Source: Candidatus Limimorpha equi (lineage in GTDB: Bacteria; Bacteroidota; Bacteroidia; Bacteroidales; F082). Taken from it: a DNA stretch of 6,134 bases. A model generated the notes under the pieces. The model was not told the origin of the DNA, made no database searches, and was given only the letters and a program-made list of their open reading frames with translations. Both the position numbers and the translations under genes were made by a program. This document shows, in pieces, positions 1-6,134 of this stretch. The DNA is taken from contig JAGHSL010000052.1 in assembly GCA_018065885.1 (NCBI GenBank), forward strand, positions 1 through 6,134, in the 5' to 3' direction. Numbering within the stretch: the stretch's first letter is position 1; the number at the start of each line of letters is the position of its first letter.

Positions 1-30
1 TTATTCGTTTAATTCAAGTTCAGGCGTGTC

Positions 31-309
31 GTGCCGAATGATGACACTTTTGTCATTACGGCACGGCATGGCATGAGCCTGTTGGCCTTGGGCGAGAATA
101 TCATCATTCATGTCGTGGCCACGGGCCCGCAGTCAAGCAAAGTGGTCATCGAATCGGCCAACCAGATTTTCATCAACATCCTCAACTTTGGTGCAAACAA
201 GAAAAACGTGCAAAGCCTTGAGGATTACATCAGCAACGAGTTTTACCGCCTTTGTAGCGATGAGGAAATAAAGCTAAGGCAGCCGGAGATAAAACGCAAA
301 TTTCCATAA
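31..309 (+). CDS. Hypothetical protein, probably the C-terminal part of a longer or broken gene
   Basis: I do not recognise the family. The frame gives 92 residues from a GTG at position 31; the first ATG in frame is at 73, and the frame is closed upstream by TAA at 10-12. The protein starts abruptly in what looks like a beta-strand pattern (TFVITARHGMSL, then GENIIIHVVATG and SSKVVIESANQ). It ends in a charged stretch (FGANKKNVQSLEDYISNEF, then a basic tail KRKFP). The alternating hydrophobic pattern suggests a small alpha/beta domain with its N-terminal half missing. There is no signal peptide, membrane segment or catalytic motif. The gene converges on the acyl-CoA synthetase gene. A GTG start with no clear ribosome binding site, plus the upstream stop, makes a frameshifted or truncated gene more likely than an intact 92-residue protein. 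A sequence error near the window edge is an equal possibility. That this is real coding sequence is moderately likely; its start is uncertain. Confidence 0.5.
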   Translation: MPNDDTFVITARHGMSLLALGENIIIHVVATGPQSSKVVIESANQIFINILNFGANKKNVQSLEDYISNEFYRLCSDEEIKLRQPEIKRKFP

Positions 310-405
310 ATGAATCATTAATTTCTTGCCAGTCAAATTATTAACGGAAAATTATCGGTAATTTGTGTTTGCAAAAATCAGTGCCAATTCATGCGCTTTG
401 CTCCC

Positions 406-447
406 TGCGCACCCTGAGCCTGTCGAAGGGGCCTGTCGAAGGGCGCA
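406..447. repeat. REP-like element with a perfect 13-bp tandem duplication
   Basis: The 13-mer GCCTGTCGAAGGG occurs twice with no gap, at 418-430 and 431-443. The first copy is part of CCCTGAGCCTGTCGAAGGG. The pair is bracketed by the inverted pentamers TGCGC (406-410) and GCGCA (443-447); ATGCGC at 391-396 can also pair with GCGCAT at 443-448. From memory, the core (reverse complement CCTTCGACAGGCTCAGG) is a widespread short intergenic repeat in environmental bacterial genomes, where it often gives rise to spurious 'RTLSLSKG' peptides. Its place between convergent gene ends is typical for REP-type elements. Its function is unknown and I see no mobility gene. Confidence 0.7.
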
Positions 448-460
448 TCCAAAATTTCTG

Positions 461-534
461 CGTAATCAGCGGCTTTAAAACATCCGTGTCAATCCGACAA
501 ATCCGTGTTCGTCTTCAATCGGTGTTATCCGTTT
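461..534. repeat. Cluster of degenerate ATCCGTGT-type intergenic repeats
   Basis: The octamer ATCCGTGT occurs at 482-489 and 501-508. One-mismatch relatives are ATCGGTGT at 518-525 and ATCCGTTT at 527-534. Related pieces are CGTAATCAGCGG at 461-472 and AATCCGAC at 491-498. Read on the minus strand the units are of the form ACGGAT or ACACGGAT, separated by about 9 to 19 bases. I recall similar degenerate arrays between genes in many Bacteroidota and other environmental genomes, often close to the TCGACAGGCTCAG element as here. The units are too irregular and short for a CRISPR array. No function can be read from the sequence. Confidence 0.55.
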
Positions 535-649
535 ATCAGGTTTCGGAAGTGAAAGCCTTGCGAAATCGGGGTAGGTGTGTCAGAAGTCTGTTTGCTTCAG
601 GAATGCATGTAAAATTAGACGATAGTTTTCATATTCGTCGTAATTGGTG

Positions 650-681
650 AAAAAAACGGACTTCCAAGCGGAAGTCCGTTT
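650..681 (-). terminator. Rho-independent terminator of the acyl-CoA synthetase gene
   Basis: A perfect 12-bp stem (654-665 pairs with 670-681) closes a 4-base loop (666-669). Read on the minus strand, the stem is followed by a run of seven T (complement of the A run 650-656, which overlaps the stem base). It starts 28 bases after the stop codon of the synthetase. The plus strand has only three T after the stem, so the signal works best leftward. Confidence 0.9.
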
Positions 682-709
682 CGACGAGCATTTATGGATG
701 GTTTTCGGT

Positions 710-2524
710 TTATTCAAACATGGAGTCAATCAAATTCTTGTAGCGTTGCTGGACGACCTTGCGCTTCACTTTCAATGTTGGCGTCATAATGCCGTTTTCG
801 ATGGTCCAGTCATCGGCAACGAGTTCGAATTTCTTGATTTGCTCGGTCTCGCCGAAGAACGTGTTGTAATTCTTGACTTCCTTCGAAATGGCATCTTTCA
901 CTTCTTTCATTTTGATGCATTCCTCTTTGGTGGTGAAATCAAGTTTGTTCTGTTTGTTGTTTTGCTTCAGGTTGAAATTCATCTTGTTCTGTTGTGCGAA
1001 CCATGTCTTGATGTAGGCGAAATTCGGAACAATGAGCGCAGCGGCAAATTTCTGTCCTTCGCCAAAAACGACGATGTTTTCAATGAATTTCGATTCGCTG
1101 AATTTCTCTTCAATGACTTGCGGGTTGATGTATTTGCCCATGGATGTCTTGAACAAATTCTTCAAACGTCCCGTGATGAACAGACGGCCTCTGTCATCGA
1201 TATAGCCCATGTCGCCGGTATGCAGCCATCCGTCTTTGTCGATGATTTCCTTGGTCAGTTCTTCATTTTTGTAGTAACCTAACATGACATTGTGGCCTCT
1301 GCAAATGATTTCGCCTTGTTCGTTGATTTTCAGTTCGATTCCGGGAAGTGCCCGGCCAACGGTTCCCACTTCGCGGCCACCTTTCGAGTTATCGCTGACA
1401 CAGATGACAGGTGAGGTTTCAGTCATGCCATAGCCTTCATATACAGGCATTTTGATGGCTGAGAAAAAGCCTGCAACTTTCTGTGAAATGCTTGCTGCAC
1501 CCGAAACGATGATGTCGAAATTCTCGGCTCCCAGTTGCTCCCTGATTTTGGAATACACCAGTTTGTCGGCAATCTTGATTTTCAGATTGTAGAATGATGA
1601 ACGCTCGTCTGGGTCGATTTTGTAACGTTCTGTAAGCTTGACGGCCCATCTGAAAATGTATCCGGAAAGACCTTTCATTTTGTTGCCGTTTTGAACGATT
1701 TTCTCGTACATCTTTTCAAGGACGCGAGGAACAGCGGTCATCATGGTAGGGTGGATTTCCTTCATGTTGTCGGCTATGGTTGCAAGGCTTTCTGCATAGT
1801 AGACCGACATGCCGAGGAGCTGATACATATAGACCAAGACTCTTTCGTAGGCATGGCAGATGGGCAGGAAACTGAAAGCTGTTTTCGACCATTTTGCCGG
1901 AGTGTGCTGAATGCCGCGCAATTGACCGAGAAGGTTGGAGTGCGAAAGCATGACGCCTTTCGGGACTCCGGTGGTGCCGGATGTATAGATAATGGTGGCG
2001 CAATTTCCCGTCTTGACATTGTTGCGGCGCTGCTCTAATTCTTCAGGATGATGATGGGTCTCGCCCAATTCAAGAAGCTGCTGGAAGAATGGATATTTTT
2101 GTCGATCGCTCATGGTGTAGATGAGCTTCAGGTTAGGTGTGTTTGGAAGGATTTCCTCAATTTTGTTCATTACCGCGATGCCTTCCAATATGACCATTTT
2201 CGCTTCGCAGTTGTTGAGGATGAAAAGGTAATCTTCTTTGCTGATGGTCGGGTAAATCGGGACGATGATGGCTCCGATTTGCTGGATGGCCATGTCGAGC
2301 ATGTTCCATTCAGGACGGTTGCTGCTAATGATGGCTATTTTGTCTTGAGGTTGTATGCCGAGTTCAATAAGAGCGTATGCCAAATTGCGGCTGATTTCCT
2401 GATATTGCTTAGGGCTATACTTGACCCAAACTCCGTTTTCTTTCTTCGCAAGAGCAACATTTTGATCCGGCCATTTCTCACAATAGTTGTCGAGAATGTC
2501 GAAAAGTCTTGTTTCTTCTTTCAT
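710..2524 (-). CDS. AMP-forming long-chain fatty acyl-CoA synthetase (fatty acid--CoA ligase)
   Basis: This enzyme activates free fatty acids with ATP and CoA, by way of an acyl-adenylate, to acyl-CoA, AMP and pyrophosphate. The product can feed lipid synthesis, remodelling or degradation. At 604 residues it has the usual length of the FadD15/COG1022 group and covers the full ANL fold. Motifs seen: the AMP/phosphate loop YTSGTTGVPKG (180-190); the LPxxHxxER-type motif LPICHAYER (220-228); YEGYGMTET (362-370); the fatty-acyl-CoA-synthetase hinge DGWLHTGD (431-438) followed by GRLKNLFKTSMGKYINP (452-468); and TPTLKVKRK (581-589), where one lysine (K585 or K587) should be the C-terminal catalytic lysine. 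An Asn/Lys-rich linker lies at about 513-527. There is no signal peptide or membrane span, so it should be cytosolic, perhaps peripheral on the membrane. The ATG at 2524 sits about 27 bases after a Bacteroidota-type -7 box, and a strong terminator follows the stop, so it is probably transcribed alone. Chain-length preference cannot be read from the sequence. Confidence 0.95.
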   Translation of the reverse strand: MKEETRLFDILDNYCEKWPDQNVALAKKENGVWVKYSPKQYQEISRNLAYALIELGIQPQDKIAIISSNRPEWNMLDMAIQQIGAIIVPIYPTISKEDYLFILNNCEAKMVILEGIAVMNKIEEILPNTPNLKLIYTMSDRQKYPFFQQLLELGETHHHPEELEQRRNNVKTGNCATIIYTSGTTGVPKGVMLSHSNLLGQLRGIQHTPAKWSKTAFSFLPICHAYERVLVYMYQLLGMSVYYAESLATIADNMKEIHPTMMTAVPRVLEKMYEKIVQNGNKMKGLSGYIFRWAVKLTERYKIDPDERSSFYNLKIKIADKLVYSKIREQLGAENFDIIVSGAASISQKVAGFFSAIKMPVYEGYGMTETSPVICVSDNSKGGREVGTVGRALPGIELKINEQGEIICRGHNVMLGYYKNEELTKEIIDKDGWLHTGDMGYIDDRGRLFITGRLKNLFKTSMGKYINPQVIEEKFSESKFIENIVVFGEGQKFAAALIVPNFAYIKTWFAQQNKMNFNLKQNNKQNKLDFTTKEECIKMKEVKDAISKEVKNYNTFFGETEQIKKFELVADDWTIENGIMTPTLKVKRKVVQQRYKNLIDSMFE

Positions 2525-2551
2525 AGATTTTAATCAATTTCTATTTCGCTG

Positions 2552-2559
2552 CAAAGATA
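2552..2559 (-). promoter_or_regulatory. Probable Bacteroidota -7 promoter box for the acyl-CoA synthetase gene
   Basis: The minus strand reads TATCTTTG, an exact fit to the Bacteroidota consensus TAnnTTTG, 27 bases before the ATG. No exact TTTG -33 box is present at the usual distance. The nearest T-rich candidate is the TTTTATC at about 2581-2587, which leaves about 21 bases before the -7 box. Transcription would start near 2545 and give a leader of about 20 bases that is AT-rich and has no Shine-Dalgarno sequence, as is usual in this phylum. Confidence 0.6.
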
Positions 2560-2578
2560 CCGCTCTTTTTGTTGTCTT

Positions 2579-2661
2579 GTGATAAAATGTGCCATGTTTT
2601 GTGTGATTTGGTGTAAAATCGGCATTTTTTGGGATAAAATACCTGAAATTAGGGATAAAAT
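2579..2661 (-). repeat. Four ATTTTAtCmC direct repeats upstream of the synthetase promoter
   Basis: Read on the minus strand, four related 10-mers start at 2661 (ATTTTATCCC), 2640 (ATTTTATCCC, identical), 2619 (ATTTTACACC, 8 of 10) and 2588 (ATTTTATCAC, 9 of 10). The offsets are 21, 21 and 31 bp, close to two, two and three turns of the helix, so all copies would lie on one face of the DNA. The last copy falls near the -33 region of the probable synthetase promoter. A weaker relative (ATTTTAAACC) starts at 2725, beyond the terminator. This could be an operator array, an intrinsically curved or UP-like A/T-tract region, or chance in AT-rich spacer DNA. Confidence 0.45.
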
Positions 2662-2664
2662 TTG

Positions 2665-2708
2665 AAAAAACCGAATTTCGTCACATGGCATTTTGTGACG
2701 AAATTCGG
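2665..2708 (-). terminator. Rho-independent terminator of the C25 peptidase gene
   Basis: A perfect 14-bp stem (2671-2684 with 2695-2708) closes a 10-base loop, whose outermost bases can add one more A-T pair. On the minus strand the stem is followed by six T (complement of 2665-2670). It lies about 52 bases after the peptidase stop codon and about 105 bases before the synthetase -7 box, so it should separate the two same-direction genes into independent transcripts. Confidence 0.9.
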
Positions 2709-2760
2709 AAATTTGGGTTTAAAATTTGCTTGTTTTGGGTGAACAAGGTGCGAAATCAAT

Positions 2761-5700
2761 CTATTGTTTTATGAATTTCAAATAGGTTTTTCCGAATTCA
2801 ATGGACTTGATGAAATAAATGCCTGATTGCAGTTTGCTAATGTCAATAGGTTCGTTGTCATGGATGTTGGCTTTAATCATGACTTGTCCTAACGGGTTGC
2901 AGATTTCAATTTGTTCGTTGGAAATTCTTGTAACGATAATTTGATTGTGGGCAGGATTTGGGTAAATGCTGATGCTGTTTTCTCCGTTTTCTCCAATACC
3001 GTATGAGTTCTTTACCAAAACTTCCAATGCCTCTGAGATTTCGCTTTCGCCGCAATCGTTACTCAGTCTTACCTCAATCTTGGCTTCTCCTCTGAATTCT
3101 TCTTTCCAGTCTATCGTGAGGTTGTTGCCGTTGGCTGTCATGGTGCCTGCATCTTCTGGCATTAAAGTCCAAAGATAGTTTACGTTGTCTTCGGCTGGCG
3201 TGCTGTAACGGCTTTGCTGCGTTTCGTTGAGGTCGACGGTGGTTTCGCCTTCGGGTTGTGCTGGTTTGATTTCGCTCAAGTCTTTCAATAAACTCAATTT
3301 GACCTCGGCGTTTTTATGGCTTTCGTTTAAGGTGGAAACGGCTGTTATCGAAAGTGTGACTTCTTGACTTTCAATGTCTTGTTCTCCGAAATGATAAATA
3401 GGACATTCTGCCGTTGCGTTTTCAAACTGGCCATCGCCGTTTGTCGTCCATTGGATTTGTGTTCCGTTGACGCAATAACTTTCAGGCGTGTAGGACTCAG
3501 ATGTGCAAATAATTTCATCATCGCCTGCAAAGAGAATCATTTCGGCCATTGGCGGGAATTGCAGGAGGTCGATACGGGCGCAATCATCGCCAGCGGATTC
3601 ATCTGATTTTTTCTTGTAAACATACTTGAATAAGTGTTTGCCTGGTGCAATTTCAAAGGATTCCTTTTGCCATTCGCTTTCATCGCTCCATTCGCCCATT
3701 ATATCGAAATCGATGCTGAATGTCAGGATGTCTTCCGTTGCGGTTGAAACTTTGTGGAAGAATGTAAGGACACTGTTGGCATTGCTTTCAAAGCCAATTG
3801 TCAATGTTGCTGATTGATTGATGTTGAGTTGTGGTGTTGTTATGCAGTTGCCTCCATCAAGGCCTTGGCCTTCTTCGATGTGCCATTTGCGGCTGCCGTT
3901 GCCCAAATTCCACTGAATGCTCGGGTTAAGTTCTTCATCTTCAAAGTCTTCCTGCGTATAACCTAAAAGCAGTTCGCCTTCCGAAATGTTGGTGTGGCTT
4001 CCGCTTTCAGCGTTGATTTGGTAAGGAAGAATGCCGCCATCCATACCGTTTTCATCCATTTTCACTTGGAAAACGATTTCTTTTGTTTCGTTCACCTCAA
4101 TGGCTTCGGTGTGAATTTCGCTTTCATCGATGATGGCAAATGGTGCCTTGATTTTCAGCGTGTTTGCCGTTGCCAATGATTTGCTGTGCCCGATATTTTC
4201 GATGTTGAAATGCAACAATGTCGTCTCGCCTTTTATGAATCGGTCGGTGGTGTTGCCTTCCAGATCGGTCATGGTAGGCTGGTTGAACTGGAATTTTGGC
4301 GCATTCACTTTCACTTTGAAGAGGTCTTGGAAAGTGTAACTTCCGTTGTCCAACAGAAGTGTGAAGATGATTTCTTCCTGGTCATCGATGGCATCGCCGA
4401 AATGGATTTCAAAGGCGTTGTCGACTGTGTTGATTTGGTTGACATTGATGGTTGCAAAAGTGCTTGTGCCGTTTATGATTTCCACGCTCGGATGGTCGCA
4501 AAGAAGCGTGATGTTGGTGTTGGCAATGTCGGCGGCGCCAACATTATGCAGGCTGAGGTTGATGTGGCATGTCTCGTTGTAATCGGCGGTTTCATTCTGA
4601 TTGCCGCTTTCATCGTTGATTGCGAAATCGTTGAAAATCAGGTATGGACCTTCGGCAGGAATGACCTTGATTTTCCTTTCGTAACGGAAATGGTTCTGTT
4701 TTGTGATGGTCATCAGGACTTCAGTGCCGATTTCCTGTGGCGTTACTGCGATTTCCTGCAAGTCGCCGGTGGCATTGTCCAAGCCGATGATTTGGTCGCC
4801 CACGGAAAGGCAAATCAATGCTCCTTCATCGGCTTTTACCTGATAGGTGTCTTTGCCGGTCATCAAAACGGGCAGCATCTCAACGTTTAGTGTCTGAGGC
4901 ACTTCGGTGTAAAGATTCATATAAGCATCGCCGTGATGGTGGAAAAGATAATAGGTGATTTCCTTAACGTAATCATCCGTCCATGAAGACTGCTTGAGGA
5001 AATATTTTCCGGCGGCATTTCCAAAGGCTGGCAGTACGAAATCCACAGGGTGAGTGGTGCCGTAGGTGGGCATGAAATCGGGCCACATGTTGTCGTAAAC
5101 GCCCCAAACGTAAACATCATTGACGAAAGAATAGGAGACTTCGGTGGCGGCAATCAGGCCCAAAGCGCCGTGCTGGTGGCGGTGGAAAGCTTCGGCAAAG
5201 CAGCCGTCAGCACCGCTGTAATTGAAACGGCCTGTAAGGCAGTTGTTCGACATGACGAAAGTCAAATCATTGTTTTTCAGTTTTTTGATGGTTGCTGTGC
5301 TGTATCTCGGTTCGCCCCAAAGGTCTTCGTTGCCGTGGTCGCGGTGCTGCACGATGAAGGAACCGTTGTTGATGGCGTCATTCACCATTTCGCCTGTGGC
5401 ATCCCATTGGGTGAGGTGCGACATGGTTTCCGGAATGTAGCCTGTTCCGTTAGGTCCGAAATAATTGATGATTTTGTTGGTGTTGTCGGCTGTCGACCAT
5501 CTTGAGCCTGGCGTGCCTTCGTAAATGGCGTTCAGGCGCACGGGATGCTTGCCGAGTTCGTTTTCCCAAAAGCCGTTTACGACTTCGGAGCAAAGCTGGA
5601 ACCAACGTTCCAATTGGAATCCCATGGCTGTAACGGGCTTGTCGTAGAAATCGGGGCTTGTCGGTGGCGTGCGTTCATAATCAAGATCTTTCTTTATCAT

Positions 5701-6134
5701 GTGATAAAGTTCGTCGAAATTGCGTCCCGTGATGCGTGCTAAAATGATGTCGCTCATCATGTTGCCGTTCATGTCGGAATAGGCGTGGTCGGAGATGTAA
5801 GGGTTGTAGCCATCGCCGCCCGGGTGGTTGTTCATGGTGTAGGAAACGATGCCTTTCGTTCCATCGCTGTCATGGTCGCCGAGCAGTTCGACGGCCGCTG
5901 GTGGCATTTCCCAAGTGTCGTATGCGTTGCGAATGAAGTCGTAAATGGCATGGTAATCGTTTCCGCCACAATCTGTTACGGTGAAGATTTCGGTCGGGAC
6001 ACTTTGTGCGATGCGGAACATGCGGATGCTGTCGGCCAACTGGATGAAATCGGGGTTGTCGGGTGTGATGATCATGTATTCGCAGCCGGTTTCGCGGTTT
6101 TCGTAGTGCTGGCGCAAACGCTTGCCGTAGTCAA
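2761..6134 (-). CDS. Gingipain-like (family C25) cysteine peptidase with T9SS type A sorting domain, 5'-partial
   Basis: This is a secreted or surface cysteine endopeptidase. The frame is open to the window edge, so the signal peptide, propeptide and true start lie outside. Numbering here begins at the TTG at 6117, which I do not take as the start. The C25 catalytic domain spans about 14-407: LLGDHD (78-83), SDHAYSDMNGN (109-119), HRDHG with catalytic H261 (258-262), NNCLTG with catalytic C293 (291-296), CFAEA (306-310) and a closing GDAYMNLYTEVP (396-407). The 32-residue His-Cys spacing is close to the 33 of RgpB (H211, C244). An Ig-like domain (about 408-487) follows, as in gingipains. Then come two CARDB/Ig-like beta stretches (about 491-605 and 608-715), a jelly-roll or cleaved-adhesin-like module (about 720-855), a PKD-like domain with WTTNGDGQFEN (890-900), a second PKD-like domain (about 948-1036), and the T9SS sorting domain (about 1046-1118) with YPNPA at 1052-1056 and a final KFIKQ. 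It should cross the outer membrane through T9SS. Substrate specificity is not readable. Family and export route are very secure; the middle domain names are less so. Confidence 0.93.
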   Translation of the reverse strand, partial: DYGKRLRQHYENRETGCEYMIITPDNPDFIQLADSIRMFRIAQSVPTEIFTVTDCGGNDYHAIYDFIRNAYDTWEMPPAAVELLGDHDSDGTKGIVSYTMNNHPGGDGYNPYISDHAYSDMNGNMMSDIILARITGRNFDELYHMIKKDLDYERTPPTSPDFYDKPVTAMGFQLERWFQLCSEVVNGFWENELGKHPVRLNAIYEGTPGSRWSTADNTNKIINYFGPNGTGYIPETMSHLTQWDATGEMVNDAINNGSFIVQHRDHGNEDLWGEPRYSTATIKKLKNNDLTFVMSNNCLTGRFNYSGADGCFAEAFHRHQHGALGLIAATEVSYSFVNDVYVWGVYDNMWPDFMPTYGTTHPVDFVLPAFGNAAGKYFLKQSSWTDDYVKEITYYLFHHHGDAYMNLYTEVPQTLNVEMLPVLMTGKDTYQVKADEGALICLSVGDQIIGLDNATGDLQEIAVTPQEIGTEVLMTITKQNHFRYERKIKVIPAEGPYLIFNDFAINDESGNQNETADYNETCHINLSLHNVGAADIANTNITLLCDHPSVEIINGTSTFATINVNQINTVDNAFEIHFGDAIDDQEEIIFTLLLDNGSYTFQDLFKVKVNAPKFQFNQPTMTDLEGNTTDRFIKGETTLLHFNIENIGHSKSLATANTLKIKAPFAIIDESEIHTEAIEVNETKEIVFQVKMDENGMDGGILPYQINAESGSHTNISEGELLLGYTQEDFEDEELNPSIQWNLGNGSRKWHIEEGQGLDGGNCITTPQLNINQSATLTIGFESNANSVLTFFHKVSTATEDILTFSIDFDIMGEWSDESEWQKESFEIAPGKHLFKYVYKKKSDESAGDDCARIDLLQFPPMAEMILFAGDDEIICTSESYTPESYCVNGTQIQWTTNGDGQFENATAECPIYHFGEQDIESQEVTLSITAVSTLNESHKNAEVKLSLLKDLSEIKPAQPEGETTVDLNETQQSRYSTPAEDNVNYLWTLMPEDAGTMTANGNNLTIDWKEEFRGEAKIEVRLSNDCGESEISEALEVLVKNSYGIGENGENSISIYPNPAHNQIIVTRISNEQIEICNPLGQVMIKANIHDNEPIDISKLQSGIYFIKSIEFGKTYLKFIKQ

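Larger units (their letters stand above)
310..649. other. Gene-free convergent intergenic region with repeats
   Basis: This stretch lies between the 3' ends of two convergent genes, and I find no credible coding sequence on either strand. Open frames that cross it run through repeat units and have no protein-like pattern. It contains the REP-like tandem element and the degenerate ATCCGTGT repeat cluster, listed separately. Positions 541-649 show nothing I can assign. No strong rho-independent terminator is visible just after the rightward gene; there is only a weak AT-rich inverted repeat around 335-364. Confidence 0.6.

Noticed and set aside
335..364. Possible terminator for the left-end gene
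   Set aside because: AAATTA at 335-340 can pair with TAATTT at 359-364, but the inner stem is broken, the GC content is very low and there is no following T run, so it does not qualify as a rho-independent terminator.
461..540. CRISPR array
   Set aside because: The repeat units are only about 8 bases, vary in sequence and are unevenly spaced; there are no cas genes in the window.
363..650. 95-residue forward open frame with LRTLSLSKGPVEG near its N-terminus
   Set aside because: It begins at a weak alternative start and reads straight through the REP-like element and the ATCCGTGT cluster. The RTLSLSKG peptide is the usual translation artefact of that element. The rest has no domain-like pattern, and the end overlaps the terminator.
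582..705. Minus-strand open stretch ending in YRLILHAFLKQTDF and a TGA near 582
   Set aside because: It looks protein-like by eye but has no start codon of its own, runs through the synthetase terminator hairpin in a different frame, and is under 45 codons long. It could be a decayed gene end, but the sequence alone does not support calling it.
644..1282. 212-residue forward open frame
   Set aside because: It is antisense to the C-terminal third of the acyl-CoA synthetase, whose motifs are unmistakable, and it starts within the terminator hairpin. Its Phe/Leu/Val-rich, low-complexity look is typical of an antisense shadow. The same applies to 1691-2038 and 2048-2533.
4186..4890. 234-residue forward open frame antisense to the peptidase
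   Set aside because: It lies wholly within the peptidase coding sequence and has no motif; its Val/Asp/Phe-rich composition mirrors the Asn/Ile/Glu-rich sense strand. The open frames at 5050-5505 and 5545-5742 are rejected for the same reason.
6115..6134. TTG at 6117 as the real start of the peptidase
   Set aside because: The frame stays open to the window edge (DYGKR precedes it), and the first core beta-strand of the C25 domain follows only about 14 residues later. C25 enzymes have a signal peptide and a propeptide before this point, so the gene is cut by the window.
710..6134. Synthetase and peptidase as one operon or a joint functional system
   Set aside because: A 14-bp-stem terminator with a T run and a consensus -7 box lie between the two genes. 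One product is cytosolic and the other exported through T9SS. Shared orientation alone is not evidence of linkage.

Overview
The window looks like chromosomal DNA from a member of the Bacteroidota, probably Bacteroidales-like. Three observations support this. A very large secreted protein ends in a type IX secretion (T9SS) type A sorting domain. That protein carries a gingipain-type (family C25) cysteine peptidase domain. The promoter-like box before the acyl-CoA synthetase gene fits the Bacteroidota -7 consensus TAnnTTTG, with no clear Shine-Dalgarno sequence. Both ends of the window cut into genes or gene remnants.

Layout from left to right: (1) Positions 13-309 (+) hold a short open frame for an unrecognised protein that looks like the C-terminal part of a longer domain; its frame is blocked by a stop at 10-12. 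(2) Positions 310-709 lie between two convergent genes and have no credible gene. They hold a perfect 13-bp tandem duplication inside a REP-like element of the CCTGAGCCTGTCGAAGG type, a cluster of degenerate ATCCGTGT-type repeats, and a strong terminator for the leftward gene. (3) Positions 710-2524 (-) encode a complete AMP-forming long-chain acyl-CoA synthetase of 604 residues. (4) Positions 2525-2760 hold its probable promoter, an array of four ATTTTAtCmC motifs spaced 21, 21 and 31 bp apart, and a strong terminator for the next gene. (5) Positions 2761-6134 (-) encode a 5'-truncated multidomain C25 peptidase: catalytic domain, Ig-like domain, CARDB/Ig-like stretches, a jelly-roll-like module, two PKD-like modules and the sorting domain.

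The synthetase and the peptidase run in the same direction. A terminator and a promoter lie between them, so they are probably separate transcription units: a cytosolic lipid-activation enzyme and an exported surface or secreted protease. Nothing suggests that they work together. I do not see a new multi-gene system here. The points most worth a second look are the helically spaced motif array upstream of the synthetase, the HRDHG form of the C25 active site with its mosaic tail and changing GC content, and the repeat cluster between the convergent genes.
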